NCBI RefSeq assembly: GCF_003931795.1
Contig: NZ_CP034234.1
Coordinates: forward strand, 868,001 to 932,000
Origin: Erysipelothrix piscisicarius
Lineage (GTDB): Bacteria > Bacillota_I > Bacilli_A > Erysipelotrichales > Erysipelotrichaceae
Reading direction: 5' to 3'
DNA: 64,000 nucleotides
The translations under genes and the position numbers were made by a program. The notes beneath the pieces are model-generated. The model was given only the letters and a program-made list of their open reading frames with translations, was not told the origin of the DNA and did no database searches. The stretch's first letter is position 1; each line of letters opens with the position of its first letter. Shown piece by piece: positions 35,061-44,868 of the stretch.

Positions 35061-36070
35061 GTCGGGCGAGTATTAAGCGCGGACTTTTAGCTGTATTAGC
35101 TTTGGTTCTTTTAATTGTAGGTGGCGTTGCTGTTTACTTTATTGTGGATCCATCTCCTGCAGCATATCTTATTCGAAAAGTGTTTGAAGGCGGGTTAGCG
35201 GTAAAACCACATGGTTATGAATTGATTGAATCTGAAGTTGATGCTTACACCGATTTAACGTATTAATCCACTGCTGGAAGAAATACCTTTGATTTGTTTG
35301 GACCGAAAAATGCCCAGAAGTTGCCGACGATTATTTGGGTTCACGGTGGTGCATTTGTGGGTGGTGATAAGCACGATAATTATGAGTATGCGGTTCAATT
35401 AGCGCATCAAGGCTATCGTGTTATTAATCTTAATTATGACCTCGCTCCAGAGGCGGTTTATCCGTCCCCAGTTCACCAAGTTGGTGAAGCCATAACATAT
35501 CTTCAAACCCATGCGGATCTCTTTGGTTTAGATATCAATAATATTATTCTCGCGGGCGACTCTGCGGGGGCACACATTATCTCGCAATTCATGATGGTTC
35601 AGGTGGATCCGGCGTATGAACAAAAATTGAATCAAAATGTAACTTTAAATCCAAGTTCTGTCAAAGGGATGGCATTGTTTTGTGGTCCCTATGATTTAAA
35701 TGGTCTTTTAAATATGCAGTCTTCATCCGGTATTTTAGATTTCTTTGTGAGCCGTTTAGCGTGGGCTTATATGGGTGAAAAGGCATGGATGGATACCGAT
35801 TATGTTGAGTCATTGTCCATTCTTAATCATGTAACGAGCGATTTTCCACCGACATTTATTACTGACGGAAATCAAATGAGTTTCATGGAAGATGGCTTAA
35901 AAATGCAGGCAAAATTGGAATCGCTCGATGTTCCAGTCACTTCTGTCTTTGATGAAGGTGTGGCAGATGTTTTAGGTCATGAGTATCAATTTAAAATGGA
36001 TAATCCGTATTCGGTTCATACATTTGAAGAATTTGTTGGATTTCTAAATAATTATACAAAGAAGGTGTGA
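35057..36070 (+). pseudogene. Alpha/beta-hydrolase (esterase/lipase) with in-frame stop
   Basis: An alpha/beta-hydrolase of the hormone-sensitive-lipase-like type with an N-terminal membrane anchor (residues 10-27, hydrophobic). The oxyanion motif IWVHGGAFVGGD and nucleophile GDSAGAH (Ser) are intact, as are the late Asp (TDGNQMSF) and His (LGHEYQF). A TAA at 35264-35266 stops the frame after DAYTDLTY; the same frame resumes with STAGRNTFDLFG. It is a substitution, not an indel, so the anchor is cut off from the enzyme. A new start downstream would lack a clear ribosome site. Confidence 0.82.
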
Positions 36071-36153
36071 AGGCTTACATCTTTTTTGATGGGGTTTTAT
36101 ATATGCAATGAATATGCGATAATGTTATAATAAACACATGAAATGAGAAAGTT

Positions 36154-36615
36154 ATGAAGAAACGTTTAGGATTATTAAGTGTCGTAATTATCGTGATCGA
36201 TTTGCTATCTAAGACATGGATCGACAAAACAATTCCATTATGGGAATCGTTACACGTTATACCCGGATTTTTCTCACTTCGGTATGTACGTAATACAGGA
36301 GCAGCATGGAGCTTGTTGGATGGTCAAAAATGGCTGTTTATCGTTCTTGCATCAGCAGTATGCATTGTGCTCGCCTATTATTATGTAAAAGAAGATAAAC
36401 CTGTCATTTTGACAGCGATTGCCTTAATATTTGCAGGTACTTTTGGGAATTTGTTCGACCGCGCAGTTTATGGCTATGTACGTGATATGTTTGCGTTCAA
36501 TATCTTTGGATATCAGTTTCCTGTATTTAACGTAGCAGATATGAGTTTGGTTGTAGGGGTTTGCATTCTAGCAATCGTACTCTATCTCGATGAAAGAGGT
36601 CAAAAATATGAATAA
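36154..36615 (+). CDS. lspA: Lipoprotein signal peptidase (signal peptidase II)
   Basis: Cleaves signal peptides of prolipoproteins in the membrane. The 153-residue protein has four helices, and the two catalytic aspartates lie in GNLFDRAVYGYVRDMF (about residues 95-110) and FNVADMSLVVGV (about 122-133). RYVRNTGAAWSLL is also typical. A GAAAG site precedes the ATG. It overlaps rluD by eight bases; lspA-rluD is a common Firmicute pair. Confidence 0.95.
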   Translation: MKKRLGLLSVVIIVIDLLSKTWIDKTIPLWESLHVIPGFFSLRYVRNTGAAWSLLDGQKWLFIVLASAVCIVLAYYYVKEDKPVILTAIALIFAGTFGNLFDRAVYGYVRDMFAFNIFGYQFPVFNVADMSLVVGVCILAIVLYLDERGQKYE

Positions 36616-37516
36616 ATTAATTGTAGAAGAAATGTTTGATGGAATGCGTATTGATCAGTATATGGCACTTGCTGTAACAGATTATTCACGCAGTGTTTTA
36701 CAAACATGGATTAAAGATGGAAAAATAACAGTGAATGGGAATGCGGTTAAACCGAACCTTCGCTTAAAAGAAGATGATATTGTTGAGTATGAAATTACGG
36801 AAGAACAAATTTCGATTGTTCCCGTCGCGATGGATTTGGATATCGTCTATGAAGATGACGCAATCCTTGTTGTGAATAAACCAAAAGGGTTAATTGTGCA
36901 CCCATCACCATCAACCTTAAATCAACCTACGTTGGTTCATGGCTTGTTAGCACACACAACGCAGTTAAGTAATCTTAATGGCGAACTTCGCCCAGGTATT
37001 GTTCACAGAATTGATAAAGATACAACGGGTTTGTTAGTTGTAGCAAAAACAAATGAAGCGCATGAAATTTTAGTTGAAGACTTAAAACAACGACTTATTT
37101 CAAGAGAATATGTTGCAATTGTTCATCATCAATTTAAACATCAAAGTGCAACGGTTGATGCGCCAATTGGTCGTGACCCCAAAAACCGTCAACGCATGGC
37201 TGTCACAGATCAAAACAGTAAGCATGCAGTAACGCATTTTTATTTGACAGAACGGTTTAACGATTATAGCGTCTTGCGTTGTAAGTTAGATACAGGGCGT
37301 ACGCATCAAATTCGTGTTCATGCTCAGTATATTAAACATCCAATTGTAGGTGACCAAACGTATAGTTATAAAAATACATGGGATACAAACGGTCAATGTT
37401 TGCACGCTCAAAAATTATCGTTAACGCATCCCATTACAAAAGAGGTTATGACGTTTGAAGCTGAATTACCTCAAACAATGAAAGATGTAATCGAGGACAT
37501 CAGGAGGTTAGATTAA
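36608..37516 (+). CDS. rluD: Pseudouridine synthase, RluD-type
   Basis: A 302-residue RluA/RluD-family synthase that modifies 23S rRNA uridines. An N-terminal S4 domain (about residues 12-60) is followed by the catalytic domain with PKGLIVHPSP and the active Asp in HRIDKDTTGLLV. GRTHQIRVHAQYI near the end binds RNA. The start ATG 36608 lies inside the end of lspA; the longer frame is rejected. The rhomboid gene begins at its last base. Confidence 0.93.
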   Translation: MNKLIVEEMFDGMRIDQYMALAVTDYSRSVLQTWIKDGKITVNGNAVKPNLRLKEDDIVEYEITEEQISIVPVAMDLDIVYEDDAILVVNKPKGLIVHPSPSTLNQPTLVHGLLAHTTQLSNLNGELRPGIVHRIDKDTTGLLVVAKTNEAHEILVEDLKQRLISREYVAIVHHQFKHQSATVDAPIGRDPKNRQRMAVTDQNSKHAVTHFYLTERFNDYSVLRCKLDTGRTHQIRVHAQYIKHPIVGDQTYSYKNTWDTNGQCLHAQKLSLTHPITKEVMTFEAELPQTMKDVIEDIRRLD

Positions 37517-38679
37517 TGTATACAAAGTCTCAATATGATGCATGGGTAATTGAAGTCGCAAACTATTTTATGAAGCATTTTCAATATCAAATGGTTTCAA
37601 TGACTCAAGACAGTTCACAGGTATGGCTTGTGAATCAAAATGTTGAGGACAATTCGATAATCATGGTTACTTCGACATCCCTTTCAAATATTGATCGTGC
37701 AATGATTTCAAAACACCGTGAAAGCCTTGCACTCGTGTTTAAGACGAAGGCAGAGGGTCTTAATATCAGTGTGAATCAAGAAGACAAAGTTGGGGATGAT
37801 TTGAATGTGGTTGTTGGACCGAATTATATTTCATCGTCGCAAATCTTAGATTCTTATGGTGAATTGAAGGGGTTACTAAAAGTAAGCCAAAATCCGGATC
37901 GTTCTTTGTCAAAAGCGGTTCTTAGTCTGAAAAAAACAATCGGAAAAATGCAAAAACAAGCACGTCATCGCTCATTTCCTGTAACCAATGTTATCTCAAT
38001 TATTTGTGTTGTGGTGTTCTTAATTGCACAATACTTAATCTTAGTGCCTGGGTTAAACATCAATACGGTTGCGGTTATGTTGGGGGCATTTTATAAACCA
38101 TTTATTGTTCATGCTCATGAGTGGTTCCGTTTTTTAACTGCAGGATTTCTTCATATTTCGTTCCTTCACCTGATTATGAATCTGATGTCTCTCAGAAATT
38201 TAGGTGTGGTGATGGAAACGGTGATGGAAGGTAAAAAGTACTTATTTACCTTGATTGCTGGAATTTTGATGGGGAATGCATTTGTTTTTATTCTCGATGA
38301 GGGTGTTATTGGACTTGGTATCAGTGGTGGTTTATTTGCCTTGCTGGGTGCAATGTGCGTTTATTTGGTTGAAACAAAAGCAATGCGTAATCCAAAGGTT
38401 ATGTCTCAAGTTTTCCAAGTGTTATTTATTAACTTAATTATTAGTACTTTACCTGGTGTGAGTGCAACGGCTCACTTAGGTGGTTTAATTGCTGGAGTGT
38501 TGTGTGGACTTATTTTTTCAAAACGAAAAGATTGGGACTATTTACGTAAAGGAACCATGGTATTATCGTCAGTATTTGTCGTTGGCATTGGAATCGTAAT
38601 GACTCAGCATGCTGGAACCTTATCCAGTCCAAGATTGGATATGTCTGTGATTAATAGTTGGTATAAACTTGGATTTTAA
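37516..38679 (+). CDS. Rhomboid-family intramembrane serine protease (GluP-like)
   Basis: A 387-residue protein with a soluble N-terminal half of about 155 residues and a rhomboid domain of six to seven helices. The catalytic Ser is in GLGISGGLFALLG, with Ser before Gly-Gly, and the catalytic His in TAHLGGLIAG. HEWFRFLTAGFLHISFLHLIMNL is the conserved loop/helix region. It resembles GluP (YqgP) of Bacillus, which helps degrade membrane proteins. It shares the lspA-rluD transcript and ends at a short terminator. Confidence 0.88.
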   Translation: MYTKSQYDAWVIEVANYFMKHFQYQMVSMTQDSSQVWLVNQNVEDNSIIMVTSTSLSNIDRAMISKHRESLALVFKTKAEGLNISVNQEDKVGDDLNVVVGPNYISSSQILDSYGELKGLLKVSQNPDRSLSKAVLSLKKTIGKMQKQARHRSFPVTNVISIICVVVFLIAQYLILVPGLNINTVAVMLGAFYKPFIVHAHEWFRFLTAGFLHISFLHLIMNLMSLRNLGVVMETVMEGKKYLFTLIAGILMGNAFVFILDEGVIGLGISGGLFALLGAMCVYLVETKAMRNPKVMSQVFQVLFINLIISTLPGVSATAHLGGLIAGVLCGLIFSKRKDWDYLRKGTMVLSSVFVVGIGIVMTQHAGTLSSPRLDMSVINSWYKLGF

Positions 38680-38687
38680 AATTATGC

Positions 38688-38707
38688 AAACCGCTTAAGC
38701 GGTTTTA
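38688..38707 (+). terminator. Terminator of lspA-rluD-rhomboid operon
   Basis: AAACCGCTTAAGCGGTTT palindrome followed by TTTATG; the T run is short. Confidence 0.7.
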
Positions 38708-38724
38708 TGAAGTAGGGGAATCGT

Positions 38725-39204
38725 ATGAGTAAACGAGATAATGTCATTTCTTGGGATGAATATTTTATGGGCTTGGCTCATTTGTCGGCGTTACGGTCAA
38801 AAGACCCTTCAACTCAAGTTGGTGCCGCAATTGTGGATCAGCAAAAAAAAATCTTTGGAATTGGCTATAATGGCCTTCCAACGGGATTGAGTGATGATGC
38901 GTTTCCTTGGGAGCGTGAGGGAGATTTTCAAACAACGAAATATGCTTATGTCGTTCATGCAGAGTTGAATGCAATTCTCAATGCGACCCAATCGTTACAG
39001 GGGTGTACAATTTACGTTTCTTTATTCCCATGTAATGAGTGTTCAAAAGCAATTATTCAAAGCGGTATTAAAGAAATGGTTTATGAAGATGATAAGTATG
39101 CAGAAACAGATGCTGTTTTAGTGTCAAAACGCATGTTTGATGCAGCAGGGGTTTCCTATCGTAAGATTGATAAACCCATCGCGGTTTCGCTTACACATCG
39201 TTAA
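38725..39204 (+). CDS. dCMP deaminase-family protein
   Basis: A 159-residue zinc deaminase. The zinc and catalytic residues are in HAELNAI (HAE) and SLFPCNECSKAII (PCxxC). DPSTQVGAAIVD, near residue 28, is typical of deoxycytidylate deaminase/ComEB proteins, which convert dCMP to dUMP for thymidylate synthesis. AGGGG precedes the ATG. It converges with rnhC, overlapping by 14 bases. Confidence 0.9.
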   Translation: MSKRDNVISWDEYFMGLAHLSALRSKDPSTQVGAAIVDQQKKIFGIGYNGLPTGLSDDAFPWEREGDFQTTKYAYVVHAELNAILNATQSLQGCTIYVSLFPCNECSKAIIQSGIKEMVYEDDKYAETDAVLVSKRMFDAAGVSYRKIDKPIAVSLTHR

Positions 39205-40078
39205 GAATGCGTTGTGTATTGGCGAAGTGAACCTTAGCAACATTTTCGAGTTCCTCTTTGCCATAACGCTTTACAAATTCTTTACCAAATGTATCAACGT
39301 GAGGACCAGCGCCTTTGGGGAATGTACAGTCGTATTTGCTGGATAGTTTATCAAGGTAATCTAAAAAACCAAATCGCGCAATGATTGCACCGCATGCGAC
39401 GGCAATATATTTGTTTTCGGCTTTAGTTTCACAGATTAATCCCCTGAAGATTTCCGGTTCGCCTTTAAGGGCATTGTAGTAAGGTTTTTCAGCCATGAAC
39501 TGATCAATGATTGCATAGGGAGGCATTACATAGCGTTTTTTTAAATTTAAAAAAGCTTGATTATGGAGCTTTGCCTTAATAACATTCATGTTCATAGTTG
39601 GATGGACACGGTTGTATTTCTTATTATCGAGAATAAGAAGACTGTATTGAAGCTCACGTTTCAGAATCGGTGCGATGTTTCGAATTTTATCATCCGTCAT
39701 TTGCTTCGAATCCACAATCTCCGAAACGGGAATGCGTGATAAGTCGGATTCATTCACAATACAAGCACACACCGTGATGGGGCCGAAGTAATCTCCGGTA
39801 CCGACTTCATCACTTCCTGCCATAGAACCTTTGAGCTTCGATGTTGAAGCAACACTAGATTGTGGTTTTGCAGGCTGTTCTGAATAGGATGAAGCGTGAA
39901 AAGATGCGCCTTCCCCGCTGAAAACAACCTTACCACTGGTATAGGCTGTAATGGTTACATCACTTCCCTTAATTTGGAAGTGAGTGTACTGAATATCGTA
40001 ACGAATCGGATATTTTGAATATCGTGATTTTAATTCGTTAATTTGGTTATCTGTTAATTTTAATGTAATAGTTGTCAT
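39191..40078 (-). CDS. rnhC: Ribonuclease HIII
   Basis: A 295-residue RNase HIII, which removes RNA from RNA-DNA hybrids. The N-terminal TBP-like substrate domain (about residues 1-85) is followed by GSDEVGTGDYFGPITV with the catalytic Asp and Glu (about 93-108). The other acids lie in DSKQM and DQFMAEKPY. The C-terminus has GAIIARFGFLDYLDKLS. It is divergent from cvpA, the usual Firmicute neighbour. zapA, often between them, is not present. Confidence 0.93.
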   Translation of the reverse strand: MTTITLKLTDNQINELKSRYSKYPIRYDIQYTHFQIKGSDVTITAYTSGKVVFSGEGASFHASSYSEQPAKPQSSVASTSKLKGSMAGSDEVGTGDYFGPITVCACIVNESDLSRIPVSEIVDSKQMTDDKIRNIAPILKRELQYSLLILDNKKYNRVHPTMNMNVIKAKLHNQAFLNLKKRYVMPPYAIIDQFMAEKPYYNALKGEPEIFRGLICETKAENKYIAVACGAIIARFGFLDYLDKLSSKYDCTFPKGAGPHVDTFGKEFVKRYGKEELENVAKVHFANTQRILNDV

Positions 40079-40152
40079 ACTAATAATATAGACTATTTTT
40101 TATGAAATGAACAGTTGAACCCTTAAAATAAAAATACAAAAGGAGTGATTTT

Positions 40153-40818
40153 ATGGTGATGTTTCCTAATGATTGGATGGGCTACTTAAATGGGGTTATT
40201 ATAATATGGTTTGCGGTGACCTTATACATTGGATACAAGAAAGGTTTGTTGTTGCAACTTGTTGATGTTGTTGGAACATTTGTATCTCTTTTTGCAGCAT
40301 GGATTTTTGCACCGGTTTTTGTGCAAGTTTTCCAATTCTTCAAAGCATCGGGAACGGGGTTTTTAACCATTAATCAACTCGTTGTACATCAAATGAATCA
40401 GTTGATTTGGTTTGTAATTCTATTCATTGTGATTCGTATCGTTTTAATGCTTGTAACACCACTTGCAACGGTAATCTCAAAAGTCCCTTTAGTAAAGCAA
40501 GTAAACTCAGCAATTGGAGGGGTCTTTAGTGTCGTGTTTTTTGCACTTAAACTTGTTTTGATCTGCGTTATATTGACGACACCAATCATCAAAAATGGCC
40601 AGGAAGTGATCGATAACACGTGGCTCGTTTATGTTGAGAATGCTTCAAAACCAGTTTTAGGAGCTTTTGATGATTTCATGAATCAAAATACTGCAATTCA
40701 AAGCATTATTACAGATCAACAATTATCGCCAAGTCAACAAGAAGCCATGGTCAAGTGGCTTGAAAAACATGGTTTTAATGAAATACAGATTAGGGAGTAT
40801 CTAGAAAAATATGAATAA
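40153..40818 (+). CDS. cvpA: CvpA-family membrane protein
   Basis: A 221-residue protein with four helices, the second starting at VTLYIGYKKGLLLQLVDVVG, the CvpA/YshB signature. In Bacillus the gene lies between rnhC and mutS2, as here. In enterobacteria CvpA affects colicin V production and purine genes; its role in Firmicutes is not settled. The start has AGGAGTGA upstream. It overlaps mutS2 by eight bases. Confidence 0.85.
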   Translation: MVMFPNDWMGYLNGVIIIWFAVTLYIGYKKGLLLQLVDVVGTFVSLFAAWIFAPVFVQVFQFFKASGTGFLTINQLVVHQMNQLIWFVILFIVIRIVLMLVTPLATVISKVPLVKQVNSAIGGVFSVVFFALKLVLICVILTTPIIKNGQEVIDNTWLVYVENASKPVLGAFDDFMNQNTAIQSIITDQQLSPSQQEAMVKWLEKHGFNEIQIREYLEKYE

Positions 40819-43099
40819 TACATCGTCTCGATTAGAGTTCGATAAAGTGCTTGAGCGCATCGCTCATTTCGCATCTTTTTCCTTGGGAAAGGAAGCGGTT
40901 TTGAATACGGTTCCTTCATTTTCTTCATTAATCGTAAAACGTGATTTGGCTCGTGCTAAAGATGCGTTGCAATTAGTGGTTGTGAATGGCTCAATGTCCT
41001 TTGGAGGGATTACCGATGTGTCCTATGCCTTAACCCTTGCTGAAAAGGGTGGGACTTTATCCGTAGAAGATATCGTAGATGTCGGACGCTTTATGCAAGG
41101 TCTTGAACGTCTAAAAAAACAATTTAGAAATTTAGAAGGGTCTTATCCTGCACTTGAGGATTTATTTGAAAGTCTTGAAGTGAAAGCATCAACTTTGAAA
41201 CATATTGAGCATTGTTTTGGAGAACAAGGTGAAGTTTTAGATCGTGCAAGTGCTCATTTGGGCGAACTAAGACGCCAAAGCAAAGCACTGGAACAAAATA
41301 TTGAGAATAAAACACAAGAGTTTTTAACAAAAAATCGGGCAATGCTGAGCGAAGCCGTCGTTTCACTCCAACATGGTCGTCGTACATTTTTAGTCAAACC
41401 TTCAGATAAGTATAAGCTTGAAGGAACAATTTATGGTGAATCCGCAAGTGGGCAGTCGGTTTATTTTGAGCCTGCCTTTTTAGCGCGAATGCAAAATGAA
41501 TATCAAAGTCTCATCCATCAAGAACATGATGAAATTGAACGTATTTGTCGTGAAACATCAAACTTAATTGCGGAAGATGCTCAACAGTTAACCACAGATC
41601 TTGATACGGTCGCAATCATCGATTGTCTTTTTGCGAAAGCAGAATGGGGATCACACAATGATGCTGTGGTAGCGACCTTGACCCAAGATCGTTTATACTT
41701 AAAAAATGCACGTCATCCTCTTATTAATCCGAAAGAAGTTGTCGCGAATACATATACCTTAACACCACCTCATAAAATGATCTTAATTAGTGGTCCCAAT
41801 ACAGGGGGGAAAAGTGTGAGTTTGAAAACAATGGGGTTATCGATTCTCATGACTTTAGCGGGTTGTCCAATTTGTGCGGAATCAGCAGAAGTGATGTTAG
41901 TGGACCAAGTGTTTGTGGATATTGGTGATCAACAGTCAATTGAAAAATCATTATCTTCTTTTTCTGCTCATATGGAAACAATGACGCAAGTGAATGCTCA
42001 AACAACATCCAAATCCATTGTATTGCTTGATGAATTGGGATCGCAAACGGATCCTCTTGAAGGGGAAAGTTTGTCAATGGCTATTTTGGATCACTTTAGA
42101 TCGGTTGGTTGTTGGGTTATTGCGACGACACACTTTTCAAGACTTAAAAAATACGGAACGCAATATGACGATATTCTGATTGCAAGTGTTGAGTTTGATT
42201 TGCAAAATCTTAAACCAACATACCGTTATCGTGAAAATGTAATGGGGGAATCCAATGCTTTTGCGATTGCGAAGCGTCTAGGGTTACAAGCGGACATTAT
42301 TGACCGTGCTTTTAAATACAAACAAGAAGGTCAATATGAAGCGGATCATTTATTAGAAATTCTTGAAGCGAAAATTAATGAACAAGATAAGCTTGAACAA
42401 GAGCTTCTAAAAGAAAAAGAAGCGATTGAAACACTTAAGCACGAAGCATTGATGAAACAAAAAGCACTTGAAGCTGAGTTTGTTCGTAAAGAACAAGCCT
42501 TGCGTGAAGAGAATGAAGCATTATTGGAACAGATGGTTGAAGAGGCGGAACGCCAATTGGATGTATTAAATAAAACGAATCGTCCTGACCTTCGAAAAAA
42601 AGCAGTTAAGCAAATTCAATCATTGCAAGCAGAAACAGCTGTTGATGAGACCATTGGTAAGGGTGATCGTGTACAGTTAAAATCCACCAACCAAGTTGGT
42701 ATTGTAGATTCAATTGAAAAAAACACAGCCTTTGTCTCGATTGGTGGTTTAAAAGTAAATGTTGATTTAAGCAAGCTCACTCGTATTGCTGGACCTGCGA
42801 AAAAGGTGAAAGCAAAACCAACACGAAGTCATAGTGTTAATGCGAGATCTTCATTTAAAACAGAATTGAATATTATCGGTCTTCGTGTTGTGGAGGCTAT
42901 ACCTCAAGTTGAGAAATATATTGATGAGTGTGTACTTCATAAAGTACCAACGTTTAGAATTATTCATGGACATGGGACGGGACAACTTCGTACTGCAGTT
43001 CATCAAACACTACGTCGTAATAAACATGTAGGCTCCTTTGAATTAGGTGGTGTTGGTGACGGTGGTATGGGTGCGACGATTGTGAAATTAAAACAATGA
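40811..43099 (+). CDS. mutS2: Endonuclease MutS2
   Basis: A 762-residue MutS2, which suppresses recombination and in Firmicutes also helps split collided ribosomes. Walker A GPNTGGKS (about residues 327-334) and Walker B VLLDELGSQTDP (about 405-416) are intact. After a long coiled coil (about 510-620), a KOW-like patch and the C-terminal Smr domain carry IHGHGTGQLR. The MutS mismatch-binding domain I is absent, as expected. It overlaps both neighbours, so the cvpA-mutS2-uvrC-murI-yfcE run is one operon. Confidence 0.95.
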   Translation: MNNTSSRLEFDKVLERIAHFASFSLGKEAVLNTVPSFSSLIVKRDLARAKDALQLVVVNGSMSFGGITDVSYALTLAEKGGTLSVEDIVDVGRFMQGLERLKKQFRNLEGSYPALEDLFESLEVKASTLKHIEHCFGEQGEVLDRASAHLGELRRQSKALEQNIENKTQEFLTKNRAMLSEAVVSLQHGRRTFLVKPSDKYKLEGTIYGESASGQSVYFEPAFLARMQNEYQSLIHQEHDEIERICRETSNLIAEDAQQLTTDLDTVAIIDCLFAKAEWGSHNDAVVATLTQDRLYLKNARHPLINPKEVVANTYTLTPPHKMILISGPNTGGKSVSLKTMGLSILMTLAGCPICAESAEVMLVDQVFVDIGDQQSIEKSLSSFSAHMETMTQVNAQTTSKSIVLLDELGSQTDPLEGESLSMAILDHFRSVGCWVIATTHFSRLKKYGTQYDDILIASVEFDLQNLKPTYRYRENVMGESNAFAIAKRLGLQADIIDRAFKYKQEGQYEADHLLEILEAKINEQDKLEQELLKEKEAIETLKHEALMKQKALEAEFVRKEQALREENEALLEQMVEEAERQLDVLNKTNRPDLRKKAVKQIQSLQAETAVDETIGKGDRVQLKSTNQVGIVDSIEKNTAFVSIGGLKVNVDLSKLTRIAGPAKKVKAKPTRSHSVNARSSFKTELNIIGLRVVEAIPQVEKYIDECVLHKVPTFRIIHGHGTGQLRTAVHQTLRRNKHVGSFELGGVGDGGMGATIVKLKQ

Positions 43100-44868
43100 C
43101 CCATACAACAATTGAAGAAAAACTGAAACGACTACCGATGGAGCCGGGTTGTTATCTTATGAAAAATAAAAATGGGGAAATCATCTATGTGGGAAAAGCG
43201 AAAAAATTAAAAAATCGCGTAAGCTCCTACTTTACAGGTGCCCATGATCATAAGACAACGCGCATGGTACGTCAGATTGCTGATTTTGAATTTATCATAA
43301 CCAGTACGGAGAAAGAGTCCTTAATTCTAGAGATTAATTTAATTAAAGAACACCGTCCTCAATTCAATATTATCTTTATGGATGATAAATCATATCCATA
43401 TCTTAAAGTACCACGTGAGGGGAAACCCGAGGTTTTGGTCGCTCGCGATCGAAAGCAATCAAAGCAATTTCATTACTTTGGACCGTATCCAGATGCTACT
43501 GCAGCCCGTGATATGGCGCGGCTTCTAAACGATTCTGTGCCTACAGGAGATACCTTATTACCCAACACATTAGCCATTTACAGTGCATTTAATCGAACGG
43601 GAAAACGTTATTCAAAAGAAGAATTAGATGTTTGGCGTCAAAATGTTATGAGTATTTTGAATGGCAATATAAAAACCTTTAAAGAAGAATTAGAGCGAAA
43701 AATGCTAGAGGCGAGTGAATCTTTAAATTTTGAGTTGGCTCAAGTCTATAAAGAAAAATTGCACGCTCTAGATTATATTGGTGATAAACAACAAGTTCAG
43801 TTTTCTTTAAACGAACGATTTGATTTGTTCCACTACGCCTACTATCAAGGTTACATTGCAATTGTCGGATTGTTTGTTCGTGGGGGTCGTTTATTAGAGC
43901 GCAGTATGGCGGTTGAAGCATGCATGGAGGAGCCCCTCGATGCGTTTGTCTCTTTTATTGCGCAATTCTATGAAAATCAACCGTTACCGAAAACAATTTA
44001 TGTTCCAAACGTTGTCGATGCGGAAGAGTTGGGGGATGTTTTAGAGGCTGAAGTCAAAATTCCGATTCGAGGTAAGAAGAAAACCTTGTTGGAGATTACC
44101 CAAAAAAATGCACAACAACAGCTCGATGATCAATTCTCATTACTTCGTGAACGTCAACAATTCAAAGATGAAGCGTTGAAGGATTTAAGTGATGCTTTAG
44201 GTATGGAGACTTTGATTCATCGTATTGAAGTTTTTGATAACTCACATATTTCGGGTTCATTCGCAGTATCAGCGTGTGTTGTTTATGATGATGGGGAGCC
44301 AAATAAAAACTTATATCGACGGTATAAGTTGCATCAAGGTAATGATGACGTTGCATCCATGAAGGAAGTTTTGTATCGACGTTATTTCCGTTTGTTACGT
44401 GAAGAGAAGCCAATGCCAGATTTAGTGTTGGTTGATGGTGGTAAACCACAACTTAATGCGCCTTTGGAGGTTTTAAGGGATCTCGAATTGAATTTAAGGG
44501 TGTGTTCTCTTGTTAAAGATGATCGTCACCGTACACATGCTTTAATGCGTGAAGATGGCAGCATGATTTCAATCAATAAAACCAGCTCCCTTTTTAATTT
44601 CCTTATGCAAATGCAAGATGAGGTGCACCGCTTTGTGATTACATATCATCGTAACCTAAGGAAAAAAGCAATGACTCGATCAATTCTTGATGAAGTAAGT
44701 GGATTAGGGAAGGTTCGACAAAAAGAACTATATAAGAAATTTGGATCACTTAAAAATATTCGTGCAGCATCTTTAGAAACTTTGAAGACGGTTTTACCGG
44801 AGGATGTTGCGATTGATTTGTATGATATACTACATATAGATTGGAATGATTATCATGAAAAAAATTAG
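43096..44868 (+). CDS. uvrC: Excinuclease ABC subunit C
   Basis: A 590-residue UvrC, which cuts both sides of a DNA lesion in nucleotide excision repair. The GIY-YIG domain opens with PGCYLMKNKNGEIIYVGKAK (about residues 16-35). The UVR motif lies near residues 200-235. The RNase H-like half carries FDNSHISGSF and LVLVDGGKPQLN, and helix-hairpin-helix repeats fill the end (SGLGKVRQKELYKKFGSLKNI). All parts are present at normal length. Confidence 0.96.
   Translation: MTHTTIEEKLKRLPMEPGCYLMKNKNGEIIYVGKAKKLKNRVSSYFTGAHDHKTTRMVRQIADFEFIITSTEKESLILEINLIKEHRPQFNIIFMDDKSYPYLKVPREGKPEVLVARDRKQSKQFHYFGPYPDATAARDMARLLNDSVPTGDTLLPNTLAIYSAFNRTGKRYSKEELDVWRQNVMSILNGNIKTFKEELERKMLEASESLNFELAQVYKEKLHALDYIGDKQQVQFSLNERFDLFHYAYYQGYIAIVGLFVRGGRLLERSMAVEACMEEPLDAFVSFIAQFYENQPLPKTIYVPNVVDAEELGDVLEAEVKIPIRGKKKTLLEITQKNAQQQLDDQFSLLRERQQFKDEALKDLSDALGMETLIHRIEVFDNSHISGSFAVSACVVYDDGEPNKNLYRRYKLHQGNDDVASMKEVLYRRYFRLLREEKPMPDLVLVDGGKPQLNAPLEVLRDLELNLRVCSLVKDDRHRTHALMREDGSMISINKTSSLFNFLMQMQDEVHRFVITYHRNLRKKAMTRSILDEVSGLGKVRQKELYKKFGSLKNIRAASLETLKTVLPEDVAIDLYDILHIDWNDYHEKN

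Noticed and set aside
39137-39346. Plus-strand ORF over the end of rnhC
   Set aside because: It is antisense to a well-supported RNase HIII gene and has no family features.
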